Shown here in pieces: positions 11,179 through 23,590 of a stretch of DNA of 64,000 bases (position 1 is the stretch's first letter; each line of letters starts with the position of its first letter). Made by a program: the position numbers and the translations under genes. The DNA comes from Gorsachius magnificus. Taxonomy: Eukaryota > Chordata > Aves > Pelecaniformes > Ardeidae. The DNA is taken from the NCBI GenBank assembly GCA_034008185.1, contig CM067081.1:14011821-14075820 (forward strand). The letters are read 5' to 3'. The notes under the pieces were generated by a model. The model was given only the letters and a program-made list of their open reading frames with translations, was not told the DNA's origin and ran no database searches.

Positions 11179-14100
11179 TACCAATGTAGTTTTCTTTAAG
11201 CGTTTGCGAAACTTTTATTTTGCAGAGATTAGTAAAAATGAAAAAATGTGCCAATGTTTTATAAAGACTAAGTGGGTATCTCTATGCTTTTTACCATCAC
11301 ATGCATTCCAGACAACATATTGAAAATGTTTCATCAGTGAAGAATTATGCAAAAATAATGCCTATCAATGGTTTTATGAAGAACAGTTTCATCCTTAGCC
11401 ATTAAGATTTCAAATTCTTTTTGTTGATACAATCAATTTTTGTAACAATTATTTTGACCTAGTCCCAGAAGATACTGATTTTAACTTCTTAAAATGTAAA
11501 ACCAATATAATTCATGGAGTTTTACTGGAGTAAAACTTATTATCTGGTACATTTCTAAAAGTAAACAGAAGAAACTTTTAATGGTGCTATTTTTATTGAC
11601 TGCTTACTACAACACTCACATTAAAAGCCTTTCTGAAGTTATACTTCTGACCATAATTCCCACCTACTTTATTTCTGCTTCTGCTATATTTTGCATCTTT
11701 GACTTCAGCTGGTGGACTATTTACAAGGGATGGAAAACATGACAGTTTGCGAACCTGGAACTCAGAATCAGAGTTTAATTACCTAGTCTGCTATAAATTT
11801 ACCAGGATATCTTGAGCAATTAACTTAGAGATAGATTCATTGCAGGATTTGTATATTGCAATGCCTTCCTTAAAGGCTCCTGAACTCCTGGGATGGAATT
11901 CTCAGTTAGGTGATTAGACTCCCTACCCTTTATGTGAGGCCAGGTGGATGTTAAGGGAGAGAATAAAATTTCATAACAGGCAGTGCACTAAGTGGAAGGC
12001 ATAGATCATCAAAGTAACAAATAAAGAACGCTGATGACAAAGATGTGTATTAGTTCCCAGCTTTCCCTGAGGCTTAAAATCAAACTTCAGGCTGTGGAAA
12101 GTCACCTGACATCTTTGCTTGGAATTTACAGCTCTGAACACTGTCTAATCGGATATCTGAATCTTTCTTTCAGAAATGGAAACATGCTTCTCTTTGAAAA
12201 CACTGGCATGGCTAGGGATGGAAAACAATCCTACATCTTTAATTTAACAGTATAGCCCTCACTGTCAATGAGAGACCTGGGTTCATCTCCTCTCTGTGAG
12301 GACTTTAAATCACCTCCCTCCCCATCTGCAAGTAGCCAACTGCAGTTTAAAGCTGTATGTATATGTAAGAAATACAGAACTGGATTCCAACATCTCCTTC
12401 CAAAACTGTTGACATATTTAATCTAATATGTTTAATGAAACATTTAATGAATTCCAACTGGTTTGGAAATGGACCATGTGGCTGCAGCTATGGTTAAATA
12501 CAATGGAGGCTCAATTAATTTCATGAGTATTAGCAAAGATGATAAGAATCACTCCTGGAATGAAATATAAAGAAAACTAAACTAAAATAAAAAACAACCC
12601 AAAACTTCATGTTAAAAAAATACATCCTCTCCTTTTCAAAATAATACATCTCTCTGCTTCAAATTCAAGCAACAGAATTTGAGAGGGTGTTTCTTTTTAA
12701 ATGTCCTAAAAACCTGCAAAATTTTGTGGAAAGTTGAGGCTTCTGAACACTCTCTCTCTACATGTTCACATCCTTGCAGTTTTGTCACCAAATTAATTGA
12801 ATAATAATCCATTCCTAGCGTGATTGGTCTGACTCTATGCTAGGGCTGAACATCCTGTCTCTCTTGCCATTTCTTTTTCTTTTTCAGGATCCATGGTCTT
12901 CTGCAACAGAACCATCAGCAAGAACAGGAGGCCTCTCTCTCCTGAGCTTTTGGCACTACATCAGCCTGGTACTCAAAATGCAAGAAAATAGCAATAGTGA
13001 AGTAGGAGCGAGACAGGAAAGGCAGCTTGAGCTGTGGGCAAAAGTAGGATGGAAAGAAGGCAGGCTGCTCTGGGCAAAAATCTTCACAAAAGCATTATGT
13101 GAAAGAAAAGGATTTCCTGAAGTGTTACTTATGTTGTCAACTGCTGGTGTTAATGAATAGCACAGTAATAAACAGAAAAGACTGATGGCCAGGAGGAGGT
13201 TGTCTTCTGTAGGCTCAGATCAATATGATGTAAGTCAAGTACAAGATGTATATCCAGGAGGCATATATCTGAGTCAAATAAAATACAGCCTGTGAACGCA
13301 GAAGATTCTAACATAATTTTCAGCTGGGAGACTGGCACCAAATCACTGGAAACTTTACACAGATTCCTTGGAAGAATTTGACCTTATAGGAATAGAATCC
13401 ATCATTGTAAAAGAACCTGTTCTAAGGAAAGATGTTATCCCCTTGACTACTTGAATGTAAAGTTTTATGCCTTGTGACAAGTGCAAAATCATATACACTG
13501 TATACAGGACACTTATTTAAATCAAAGGTGTTAAAGTTAACAGTGCACCATTTAATGAAAAGTGTTAAACAAAAATCTTAACTAATCCTGAGTAGGTCAT
13601 GGAGTTAATAACCTAAGAATACTCACTGAATTACCTTTCCAAATTTATCATGTCATCCCTTGAGCAAAATTTCAAAGTAAAGATAATGAGGCTGTGGGGA
13701 AGAATAAAAGGTGTGGGGTATTAGAAGCTAGCAAACTGCAAGGGTTTCATACACTCATAGAATTAAAGTATAAAGGGAATATACCATCACACATACTGAC
13801 TTCCAGATAGTTCTTTATTAAGACCAAGAATTTGAGCTAGAGTAACAATCTTAAAATATGTTTTAAAAACAATGTCTTGTTGTGTACCTTAAAGAATACC
13901 TGCTTACTTGAAGCAATTTAAATTATAAACAAGCTCACAAAGTGTTCAACATCAAGTAGAGAAGGCTTAGTTTTCATTTTGCCCTCCTCAGGCATGGTGT
14001 AGAGTTTTTCTCATAAAAAGCAGGTTAAAAATTCTGTGGGCCTAATTACAAAGTTTTGGATTTCTGAACTAATATTTATATAGATGCAAACTATGTACAA

Positions 14101-16289
14101 ACCCTTTACTTCTCAATTCTATCTTACTCTGCATTTCTTCTGCATACATCCCCACAGATACTCATGGCTGAAAAGCATTTGGTGCTCAAAGCTTACAACC
14201 AAGGCAGGTCCTTCTACTGTTTTGGCAATTGCAAAAACTTTCATCATATTTAATGAAACTAGAAGATGTAAATTAGTGTAGAATGGAAATAGAAATGCTA
14301 ACATTTGTCATACCATCATAGATTATAACAGATTATAAGACTATAATCAGACTATAAAGATTATAAACTTAAAGGAAAGACTTGGAAGAAAGAAACATTC
14401 GATTGGCGTGAAAGGTCAAGAGCATGATCCCAAACCTGAGCAACATTTTGATTGTCACTGTGGGCTGTCATAGAAGTCTGAGCTCAGAATTAGGAATCTG
14501 GTCACAATTGCTGAGCTCATTTTCCTCTTTTAATTTTCCTGCCACCAAAATAGTGGATATTAATCCATTCTGGTCCTAATGACATTCTTCGGAATGGAAC
14601 TCAAATACGTATTTCCATTAAGTGTTAACAGAAAGTTAACAGCCATCAGTGAAAGCATGGTAACTCACTGTACATCCATTCTTAACCCACAGGAGATGTA
14701 AAGTCACTCACTGTAGTTTAACAATTTTCCAATCTGTGCAAAGCTGAGTGAATTACCTGATATTTGCAAAAGGCAACAGCATACAAAAGGAGAATCATGG
14801 CAGCTCATCAGCCAAGTGGTAGCTTGTTACTTTACAGTAACTTGCCTATGTGGTTGAACCTTTAAATTACTGTGTGCTTTGAATATGGAGAGAAACCGTC
14901 AGGAACTGAACGGTGAGGTGGGAAGGTATGAAGAGCAGAGTAAGAGAAACACATGTCAAGGAGCTAGGGGCACAAAGAAATGCCATACATATAGCAAAGA
15001 TATGCAGGTTCAAGAAGGTGCAGAAATATTGCACTTTGGACAATGTGAAAAACAGACAGGTGTCAGGGACAGAACAAGAAGAGCAGATAAAAACACATCC
15101 TCAGTGACAAAGGGGAAAGATGGTTACAGCTGGACTGATATTTAAAAAATGTTTTGTTTCTCTGTCTTATTAACTTTGTATCATGTAAATGTGTTTGTTT
15201 ATTTATTTAAAATAAACTTTTAGCATTTTTGTTTTCTTTTTTTCTGAAAAGGAAGACACCTGAAACAAACTTATCCCTAGTAGAAATGTATTCCCTGAAC
15301 TGTCGTGTATAAAAACATGATTTCTCTGAGAAAACACTCCAGGAATAAAACTGTAGCATGGAGAGTGGACAGATTTATCTCATTTTGAAATGTATTTGCT
15401 ATTAGTAAATAGCTTGCAGTCCTAGCAGTGCTTTCATTACGCTCATTTTTCTTATTTACCTGTTTGAATTAATTTTTGTATTGATTTTTCTAAAATATAA
15501 GATTATTTGAGTAGTCCTCAAGTCTTATTTAATATGAGGATAACATTTCATCTGACCTTACATGTTTTAATTGGAGTTCCTAACTGTTACTACTACATTC
15601 TGTCACTACAGTGCCATTTCAACATGTATCCTATTTCTGCTTTTTTTACTACATACTAAAATCTGAGCTCTCTGTGCAGCCTGTTTCATTCAGAATGTTA
15701 AAAAGTGATTATCTAAGGCAGAATTATGCTTAGCAGTAAAAAAGCAGCAGCTCAGGTAAATTTGTGAACTATACTTTTTAGTCTTTTTGTTCTGTTCTGA
15801 TTGGGAGTTGGACATAAATTTCTATCTGTTTAAACCAAATGTTCAGCGACTAGGCTGAATAATGTTGATGTCGGAGATATCAAGCAGACTGTCATAACTG
15901 CTGATTAACTCTAAAAATGGCTCAGCTGGTTTTTGCTCTAACTTTCCAGTCATTGTATAGTTTCTAAAACTACCCTTGACAATTAGATTCTCAAAAATTA
16001 AAAGAGGTCATAACCCATGAGCAACAAATGGAATGGAAACAGTCATAATCATATGAAAAATAACTCATTTAATGGGAGATTTGAATGGTATTTGGCAAAC
16101 ATCTGGGAAAACAGTACCCTGCTATTCTTTAACTGAAACCATTATAATAGAAGACATCATGCATTACAAGAGAAAGATCAAATGCTAGCTAGTTAAACGG
16201 GCATTACAGACTAGAATACATACTATCAATAAAGAAACAGCTATTGGAAGGTTATAAAGCACACCAGAAAATTGACATAGACAGCTGAA
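11179..16289. other. Five kb of AT-rich DNA without recognised gene
   Basis: No repeat family or gene is recognised. Points seen: a splice-acceptor-like pyrimidine run ending in CAG at about 12886, a purine-rich less AT-rich patch at 14879-15140 that holds an 88-codon chance frame, and a degenerate GATTATAA repeat at 14320-14368. Homeodomain-like TAAT words are frequent, as expected at this base composition. Confidence 0.5.
14320..14368. repeat. Degenerate 10-bp tandem repeat (GATTATAA/GACTATAA)
   Basis: About five loosely repeated units of GATTATAA or GACTATAA with 1-3 bp spacers occur in a row. It looks like an old, decayed minisatellite. Confidence 0.6.
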
Positions 16290-16570
16290 ATCTGTGCCAC
16301 AAAATTCTGTACCAGTGACACAAAGTCCAGGTGGAGGCCAGTCACTAGTGGTGTACCCCAGAGGTCAATACTGCAGCCAATACTGTGTAACATCTTCCTT
16401 AATGATGGGTATGATGGGATGGAGTGCACCCTCGGCAAGTTCACAGATGAAAAACCAGGAGGCCTGATTTATAGGCCAGATGTCTAGACAGGTTGGATAA
16501 ATGGGTAGAGAGGAATCTCATGAAGTTCAGCGAGGGGAAATGCCAAGTCCAGCCCCTGGGGAGGAATAAA

Positions 16571-16622
16571 TCATAGAATCATGGAATAGTTTGAGTTGGA
16601 AGGGATGTTTAAAGGTCATGTA
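16571..16622 (-). mobile_element. 52-bp CR1 3' tail inserted in reverse inside a CR1
   Basis: The plus strand reads TCATAGAATCATGGAATAGT followed by a TTGAGTTGGAAGGGATG block, the reverse complement of a CR1 3' end. It splits the host CR1 between 'GGGGAGGAATAA' and 'GCAGTAAGACAGGCTGGG', which are close neighbours in other copies (compare 10472-10506 and 21612-21647). A few host bases at the junction are missing. It is an extremely 5'-truncated CR1 insertion. Confidence 0.85.
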
Positions 16623-16899
16623 GCAGTAAGACAGGCTGGGATTTACCAGATGGTTGGCAGAGAAGGACCTGGGAGTCCTGGTGGATGACAAGCTGACCAG
16701 AAACCAGCAATGTGCTCTTGCAGCAACAGTGGCCAACAGCCTCCTGGGCTACATTAGGCAGAGCATTGTCAGCAGGTCAAGGGACGTGATCCTTCCCCTC
16801 TGCTCAGCCCTCGTGAGATACATCTGGAGTGCTGTGTCCAGTGCTGGGCTACCCAGTACAAGAGAGACATGGACATACTGGAACAAGTCTAGCACATGA

Positions 16900-17473
16900 T
16901 GTCATGGTTTAGCTGCAGCTGGCAACCAAGCACCACAGAGCCGCTCACTCACACTCGCCCCCTGGTGGGATGGGGGGAGAATGAGAAGAGCAAAGGTAAG
17001 AAAACTCATAGATCAAGAGAACAGTTTAATAATGGAAAATATAATTATAATTATTAATATTGTTAATATTAATATTAATAGTAATAATAATTTGTCATGA
17101 AAAGGAAAACTACAAGACAGAGAGAGAAACGAAACCCAGGAAAAAAACCAAGTGATGCAATCGCACACCATTTACCAACCAATGCCAGTCCCCAAGAAGT
17201 GATTGCTGCCCCCCAACCAACTCCACCCCAGCTTATAAACTGAGCATGATGTCATATGGTCTGGAATAGCCCTTTGGCCAGTTGGGGTCAGCTGTCCTGG
17301 CTGTGACCCCTCCCAGCTTCTTGTGCACCTGGCAGAGCAGGGGAAGCTGGAAAGTCCTTGACTGGTGTAAGACCTGCTCAGCAACAACTAAACCGTCAGT
17401 GAGTTATCAACATTCTTCTCATCCTAAATCCAAAACACAACACTATACCAGCTACTAGGAAGAAACCAGGATA
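16900..17473 (+). mobile_element. Solo LTR C, nested in CR1
   Basis: It begins TGTCATGGTTTAGCTGC and ends AAACCAGGATA, a diverged form of the LTR A/B termini. The flanks are CATGA (16895-16899) and CGTGA (17474-17478), a 5-bp target duplication with one mismatch. Inside are the family marks: the GTTTAATAA motif, an AT-rich tract at 17040-17095, GATGTCATATGGTCTGGAATAG, and TTATCAACATTCTTCTCAT. Host CR1 sequence resumes immediately after it ('GGACTGGAGCATCTGTC'). It lacks any internal retroviral region. Confidence 0.92.
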
Positions 17474-17868
17474 CGTGATTATTAAGGGACTGGAGCATCT
17501 GTCATGTGATGACAGATAAGAGAGCTAAGCGAGTTGAGATTGTTCAGCCTTGGTATGAGAAGGTTCAGAGAGGGTCTCATCCATGTGTATAAATTTCTGA
17601 TGAAGGGTGTAAAGAAGGCAGACTTTCAGCAGCACCCACTCATAGGATAAGAGGCAATGAGCACACATTAAAAACAAGGAAATTCCATCTGAATACAAGA
17701 AAACACTTTTTTTCATGTGAGGGTGACCAAACACTGGCACAGGTTGCCCAGGGAGATTGTGAAGTCTCTATTCATGAAATACTTAAAACTTGACTGGTCC
17801 AGGTTTAACCTGCTGTAAGCAATCTCAGGAGGTCCATTCCAACATAATGATTCTGTGATCATGTAAAA

Positions 17869-20430
17869 TAGGACAAAAGGATCATTGAACTGAACATATT
17901 ATTCTCACAAAATCTGATAAATGGAAAGGAGTCTGGTGAAGGAAACAAGAGAAGTATTAAAAAAAAAAAGGCAATGGGGAAGGGTAAAAGAGTAAATGAG
18001 CCCACGGTCAAAACTGCTGTCCAACAGAAGTTCCTTGGGGCTTTAGACTGGCTTAAGACTATTTTTATATCATCTACTCTTAAAAGCCAAAATTCCCCAA
18101 ATTAACAACCATCACCACCAACAATATTGCAAATAACAGTAACACAGGAGATAAATATAAACTTGATAATTTTTTTTTCTGCTTACAGTACTGTGTCTCC
18201 TTCACCTCCCAGATTATATCAGTAAGATAAAATTAAATGCCACTAAATACTTTTTCAGGTCTTGTAATTATTTTTTTTTAAACTAGAGGTATATCTTTCT
18301 CTCCAAGATCCAAAGTGATGCTGGTAAGGCACACATAGATGCATATTTTTTACAGGAAGTAAGAAAAAAGTAGTATAAATGATAGTGAAACACAAAATAA
18401 AAACTATGATTTCAGTAAGAAGACACAATTCCCAAAGTGGAATTTGTCCTCACTTTATTCTATACAACAAATGGAGTATCAGTGGAGAAGAACAAATCTT
18501 TGGACCTCCATGACCGCACCAAAAGCTGATGAGCTTCTATGAAGTAGATGTGTCATGGCAGGATACATGCAGGAAAAAAAAAAAAAGAGAGAGAAAAAAA
18601 AGAGAGAGAGAGAAAGAGAAAATACTGGAGAAAACATTCACACACAAGCAATCTCTTTGAAACGGAACAAAAGGGTTGAGTGAACTGCCTGAATTTCTGA
18701 TGAAAAAAATGCAGGCATACTAACCCTTTTCCTGCAAAGTGATGAAAGAACACAGCTGATGTTGCCTAAAATGAAATGAACCTTATTTTCCTCTTGCTTT
18801 GATCATTCCCTATACTGTTCAGTTTCTTGCCTTTATGTAAAACACTGTAGTACCTTCTTTGAAATGGTGAAGAATGTTCCTCTATAGTCAGTACAGACTT
18901 ACTTAAAAAATACGTTACTTTCCACTTTATCTATTGATATTTGATGTGGACGTTATTTTTCAGACAGAATTTAAGAAATACAAATAAATAGGAGCCTGAT
19001 ATACATCCAAAAAAACAATTAATAATTCTTTCTGGGAAAGATTTGAATAAAAATAGTAATAAAGAAAATTAGAATCTATTCTATCTCCAGGTTTGGATCA
19101 AAGGATTTGTTATGGTAAAAGCCTGTAACAGAATAATGTGTCTTTTTTTTAATTATTCTCAGTTGACACTGTCTCAGAATACGACTCTCTTTTCTTTTCC
19201 ATGCATAGGAAAACATTATATTCACTTACCACAATGACTGCTGCCTGAGCTGCTGGCTTGAGAACAGATCAGCCATGGGAAACAAAGTGTGGTTTTCTCC
19301 TTAGGAGTGCTTCTCTCAGCACAAAGTTGGGATATACACGTGGAGTAGTGTAGAAGCTAGAAGTGAGTCGCACAGACTACTGTGTTTTGGTAAAAATAGC
19401 ATATTTCTTTAGTCTAAACATTCATGGAAATCAATTGAGGTGAGCAAAATCTTTACTGAAGCCAGCAGAATTATAGAAATAATGAGCATGCTTTGTGTTT
19501 AGAGCTGAAAATATACCATCCTAATGCAGTGCTCATTGACATTTGCACATGATTATTTGCCTTTTATCTTGCAAAAAATGAAGAGTGTTAACATGGGGGT
19601 TTGTTAACAGTAATGTTTTATGACATAGCCATGTTTATCTCCTGCCATAGTTAATCTCACAATACCTTTTTGCAACTGTTGTGATTTTGTAAGACACTGA
19701 ACACAGAGCCTTCACCCATCTTGTTCTGTAGAATTCTGATGGCAGAAGTGTTCTCTAAAAGGAAAATAAAGAAGGTAGATGAAGAAAGTCAACATAAGAC
19801 TTCACAAAATTTACTGAACAATATCATGGAATATTTTATAAATACTTTTTCTGATTCTTATCTCTATAGTATATATAAGATCTCTTTCTTTTCACCTGGC
19901 TTGAACAGAAATGTATATGAACTCAGGAGGTTCACAACCCTATTATTTACAGCCTTAAGTAACTCAGAGAAGTTTTTAGTTCATATCCAGATAGGTTGTT
20001 TTAATTTGAACAATTTTGTACGGTGCAAATTTAACTAATAATAGAAACTTTCTACTCCAGGACTGAGTCAAAAATTATTAAGCAAAATAATGTCTACCTC
20101 CATGCACTGCTACTTCTAATGTGAAAAAAATTCAACAAGATCTTGTTTTGTTTGTTTTGTTTAGCAGGAAAGGTATTAAAAGTTATGTGTCTGGTTTTTT
20201 TCAGGCATAATCTTTCCCATAAGTTGAGCAAGCTGACCTCACACCAACAACTCTGGCATTTAGGTCTATTTAAGACACTGTATTTGAGTTCCAGGTTTGA
20301 GTAGAGAAGATAGGGATTTCCAAATGGTCAAGAAAATTGTCTTTCACACATTTTCATGTACAGGTGGTAATTATATAGTGGTATAGAACAATTTCATGTA
20401 TAGCCCTCAGAGATCTGATCTCATCCATGT
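17869..20430. other. AT-rich DNA with a GA/A purine tract
   Basis: No gene is recognised. Apart from the purine tract at 18571-18623 I see only unique AT-rich sequence. The 105-codon frame at 19721-20038 has no recognisable domain and is probably chance. Confidence 0.5.
18571..18623. repeat. Pure purine tract (A)n/(GA)n
   Basis: Fifty-three purines stand in a row: an A13 run followed by two GA blocks separated by A runs. Such homopurine tracts can form triplex DNA; here it is most simply a microsatellite. Confidence 0.9.
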
Positions 20431-22263
20431 CATGGAATGTGGAAAGAGGGTCAGGCCACTTGGGAGGCATACAGGAATGCTGCCAGAGCATGTAGGGAAG
20501 CAACTAGAAAGGCCAAGGTTCACCTGGAACTCAGTTTGGCAAAGGACATCAAGGATAACAAGAAGGGCTTCTTCAAGTATATCAGCAGCAAACAGAAGAC
20601 CAGGGGTAAAGTGGGACTGCTGCTGAACGAAATGGGTGCCCTGGTGACAGAAGATACAGAGAAGGCAGAGCTACTGAATGCCTTCTTTGCTTCAGTCTTC
20701 ACTGCCAAGGCTGACCCTCAGGCTCCCCAGTCCTGGCAGGTAAGCGAGCAAGCTTGGAGAAAGGATGACTTTCCCTCTGTCAATGTGGATCAGGTTAGGG
20801 ATCTTTTAATGAAGCTGGACACCCACAAGTCCATGGGCCCCGATGGAATGCACCCGTGAGTGCTGAAGGAACTGGCAGATGACATTGCTGAGCCACTTTC
20901 CATCATCTATGAAAGGTCGTGGAGAACAGGAGAGGTGCCTGATGACTGGAAGATAGCCAATGTCACTCCAGTCTTCAAAAAGGGCAAGAAGGAGGACCCA
21001 GGGAACTACAGGCCAGTTAGTCTCACCTCTGTCCCTGGAAAGGTGATGGAACAACTCATTCTGGGTGTCCTCTCCAAGCAAGTGGAGGAAAAGAAGATCA
21101 TCAGGAGTACCCAGCACAGATTCACCAAGGGGAAATCATGCCTGACCAATCTGATAGCCTTCTATGATGGCATGACCGGCTGGGTAGATGAGGGGAGAGC
21201 AGTGGATGTTGTCTACCTTGACTTCAGCAAGGCTTTTGACACTGTCTCCCATGACATCCTCATAGGGAAGCTCAAGAAGTATGGGCTGGACGAGTGGACA
21301 GTGAGGTGGATTGGGAACTGGCTGAACGACAAGGCTCAGAGGGTTCTGATTGGCGGGGCAGAGTCCAGTTGGAGGTCGGTAGCTAGTGGAGTTCCCCAGG
21401 GCTCAGTACTCGGCCCAGTCTTGTTCAACTTGTTCATCAATGACCTGGACGAAGGGACAGAGTGTACCCTCAGCAAGTTCACTGATGACACAAAACTGGG
21501 AGGAGTGGCTGATACGCCAGAGGGCTGCGCTGCCATTCAGAGGGACCTGGACAGGCTGGAGAGTTGGGCAGATAGGAAATTCAACAAGGGCAAGTGCCGA
21601 GTGCTGCACCTGAGGAGGTCGAACCCCATGCACCAGTACAGACTGGGGGCTGACCTGCTGGAAAGCAGCTCTGCCAAGAGGGACCTGGGAGTCCTGGTGG
21701 ATGACAAGCTGACCATGAGCCAGCAGTGTGCCCTTGTTTCCAAGAAGGCCAATGGCATCCTGGGGTGCATTAAGAGGAGTGTGGCCAGCAGGTGGAGGGA
21801 GGTTCTCCTCCCCCTCCACTCTGCCCTGGTGAGACCCCGCCTGGAGTACTGTGTCCAGTTCTGGGCTCCCCAGTTCAAGAAAGATGAGGAACTCCTAGAA
21901 AGAGTCCAGAAGAGAGCAACTAGGATGATAAAGGGACTCAACCATCTCCCCTGTGAGGAAAGGCTGAGGGAGTTGGGCTTGTTCAGCCTGAAGAAGAGAA
22001 GACTGAGAGGGGACCTCATTAACACATACAAAGGGCAGAAATCACGAGGACGGAACCAGTCTCTTTGCAGTGGTGTCCAGCAACAGGACAAGGGGCAATG
22101 GGTACAAACTGAAACATAAGATGTTTCAGCTGAAAATGAGGAAAAACTTCTTTACTTTGAGGGTTATGGAGCACTGGAACAGGCTGCCCAGGGGGTTGTG
22201 GAGGGTCCTTCTCTGGAGATATTCAAAGCCCGCCTGGATGAAGTCCTGGGTAACATGCTCTAG
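20431..22263 (+). pseudogene. Near-complete CR1 RT domain with one stop and two frameshifts
   Basis: One frame runs from 20431 to about 22030, about 530 codons, with a single TGA at 20857-20859 where the family has an arginine codon (CGA to TGA). Parts in order: a linker (ATWEAYRNAARACREATRKAK), RT fingers ([20 protein letters not shown]), motif A ([16 protein letters not shown], about 21208), motif B ([15 protein letters not shown], about 21385), motif C as FTDD (21478-21489), then thumb ([27 protein letters not shown]). Motif C has threonine where most copies have alanine; both aspartates remain. Frameshifts occur at about 22030-22070 and about 22190, after which the natural stop TAG is at 22261-22263. 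It would encode RT for target-primed reverse transcription if whole; as it stands it is a pseudogene. Confidence 0.94.
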
Positions 22264-22348
22264 GAGAACCTGCTTTAGCAGGAGGGTTGGACTAGATGAT
22301 CTCCTCAGGTCCCTTCCAACCCTTGCGATTCTGTGATTCTGTGATTTG
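20431..22348 (+). mobile_element. Longest, best preserved CR1 LINE of the window
   Basis: This 1.9-kb copy starts in the linker before the RT domain and ends with a canonical tail: 'GGTTGGACTAGATGATCTCC', 'GGTCCCTTCCAACCC' and three ATTCTGTG units to 22348. The endonuclease domain and 5' region are absent. No target duplication was seen, as expected for CR1, which usually leaves none. Its coding frame is interrupted only a few times (see the entry 20431-22263), so it is probably among the younger CR1 copies here. Confidence 0.96.
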
Positions 22349-23541
22349 TTGACATATGTAATGATTTAAAGTTTTGTATTGCACAGATAAGGGTAAATGC
22401 TGAAATATTATGAGGAAAAAAACTGTGTTGACAATATCAGCATGCTTCCCTTCTCAAACACTAATTCTCTTAGGAAGCATTAAACAGGACCCTTCCACAT
22501 GGGAAGAAATGCACCTGAAATAAGTACACCAATAATACAAATACTTAGGCATCAGCACTAATATTTCATTTCAAGAAGTACAACTATTTAGAGATAGTAA
22601 TTTCTAGTCCATGATAATTAATTTTGATCAATAGATTTATTTTTCTTAACCTGGCATAATTTCCCTCTTGGTTTCTAAATTAAACTCCTTAAATTGCCAT
22701 TTTTATAATGCATGTTATTTGCCCCCTAGGAACCTAGACAGTCAAAACAATCAAATACAATATAAAGCTTCAAATAATCAATGTGAACTGGTGCAAATAT
22801 CATGGCGCTGTGCATTGACAGACATATTTGAGTGAATCTTGGCATGGGAGTTTAAAACGTTCTTTCCTTAGCTGTCCTTCTTTTACCAAATACAGCCACT
22901 GTCCTGAAGTGGAGCCATAAAAAGAAGAATACATCTGCCCTAATTAGTGATTAAATGTATTGCCTTCTGCTACCCCTAATAAAGGGTAGCTATCTTTGCC
23001 TGCATAAAATTCACTAGAACAAATAGACTATTAGCCATTTAATCAAACTCATCTATTTTTTCCACAGAGAAATCCAGAGTTTCAGCCTCCTACCAGCCTC
23101 ACCAGTCATAAGGTTACCAAAGACAGGCTCTGTCTTACTCAGGCTCTGTCAGAGACCAGGAGAAAAGGTTTTGTCTACTCAAGGATGAGACACATGAGGT
23201 TGGAGCCGGTTATCTTCAGTCTCACTTAAATGCTGGGAGTAAAGTCTAAGAGAAAGAACACCTTTCAGAAATTCATGAAGAAAATAATTGCAAACAAATA
23301 TTTCATTTGATATTTGGAAATAAGAAATGTCTATCAAACTTCTTGTAGTGGAGAAGTATATTTGCCATAATAACCCAAGTTGCACGCACAGATTAGTATA
23401 CAAAGGACTCCCTGCAGTTTCCCTGTTGTCCCTCTAGCCATTCAGTCTGGAGAGTTCTGAAAGAAAGATAATGTGGCAGGTTACATGGAGAACAAATACC
23501 TGAAGCCTGCACAGATGGAAAAAAAGGTTACCAAGGCTGGA

Positions 23542-23589
<48 letters not shown>

Positions 23590-23590
23590 T
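23542..23590. repeat. (ATT)16 microsatellite
   Basis: About sixteen uninterrupted ATT units (49 bp) were counted. A perfect array of this length is usually polymorphic. Confidence 0.97.

Larger units (their letters stand above)
16290..17868 (+). mobile_element. CR1 LINE (+) with two nested insertions
   Basis: CR1 homology begins near 16290 in the RT region just before motif B and runs to the 3' tail near 17850-17868 (ATGATTCTGTGATCATG). It is interrupted twice: by a 52-bp reversed CR1 tail (16571-16622) and by solo LTR C (16900-17473). The catalytic box reads FTDE at about 16440-16451 instead of FADD, so the second aspartate is lost. Fragments of the old frame remain, for example [11 protein letters not shown] and NQQCALAA from 16663 on. 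Without the insertions the element would be about 950 bp. Confidence 0.92.

Noticed and set aside
21537..22091. 184-codon minus-strand frame
   Set aside because: Antisense shadow of the CR1 at 20431-22348.
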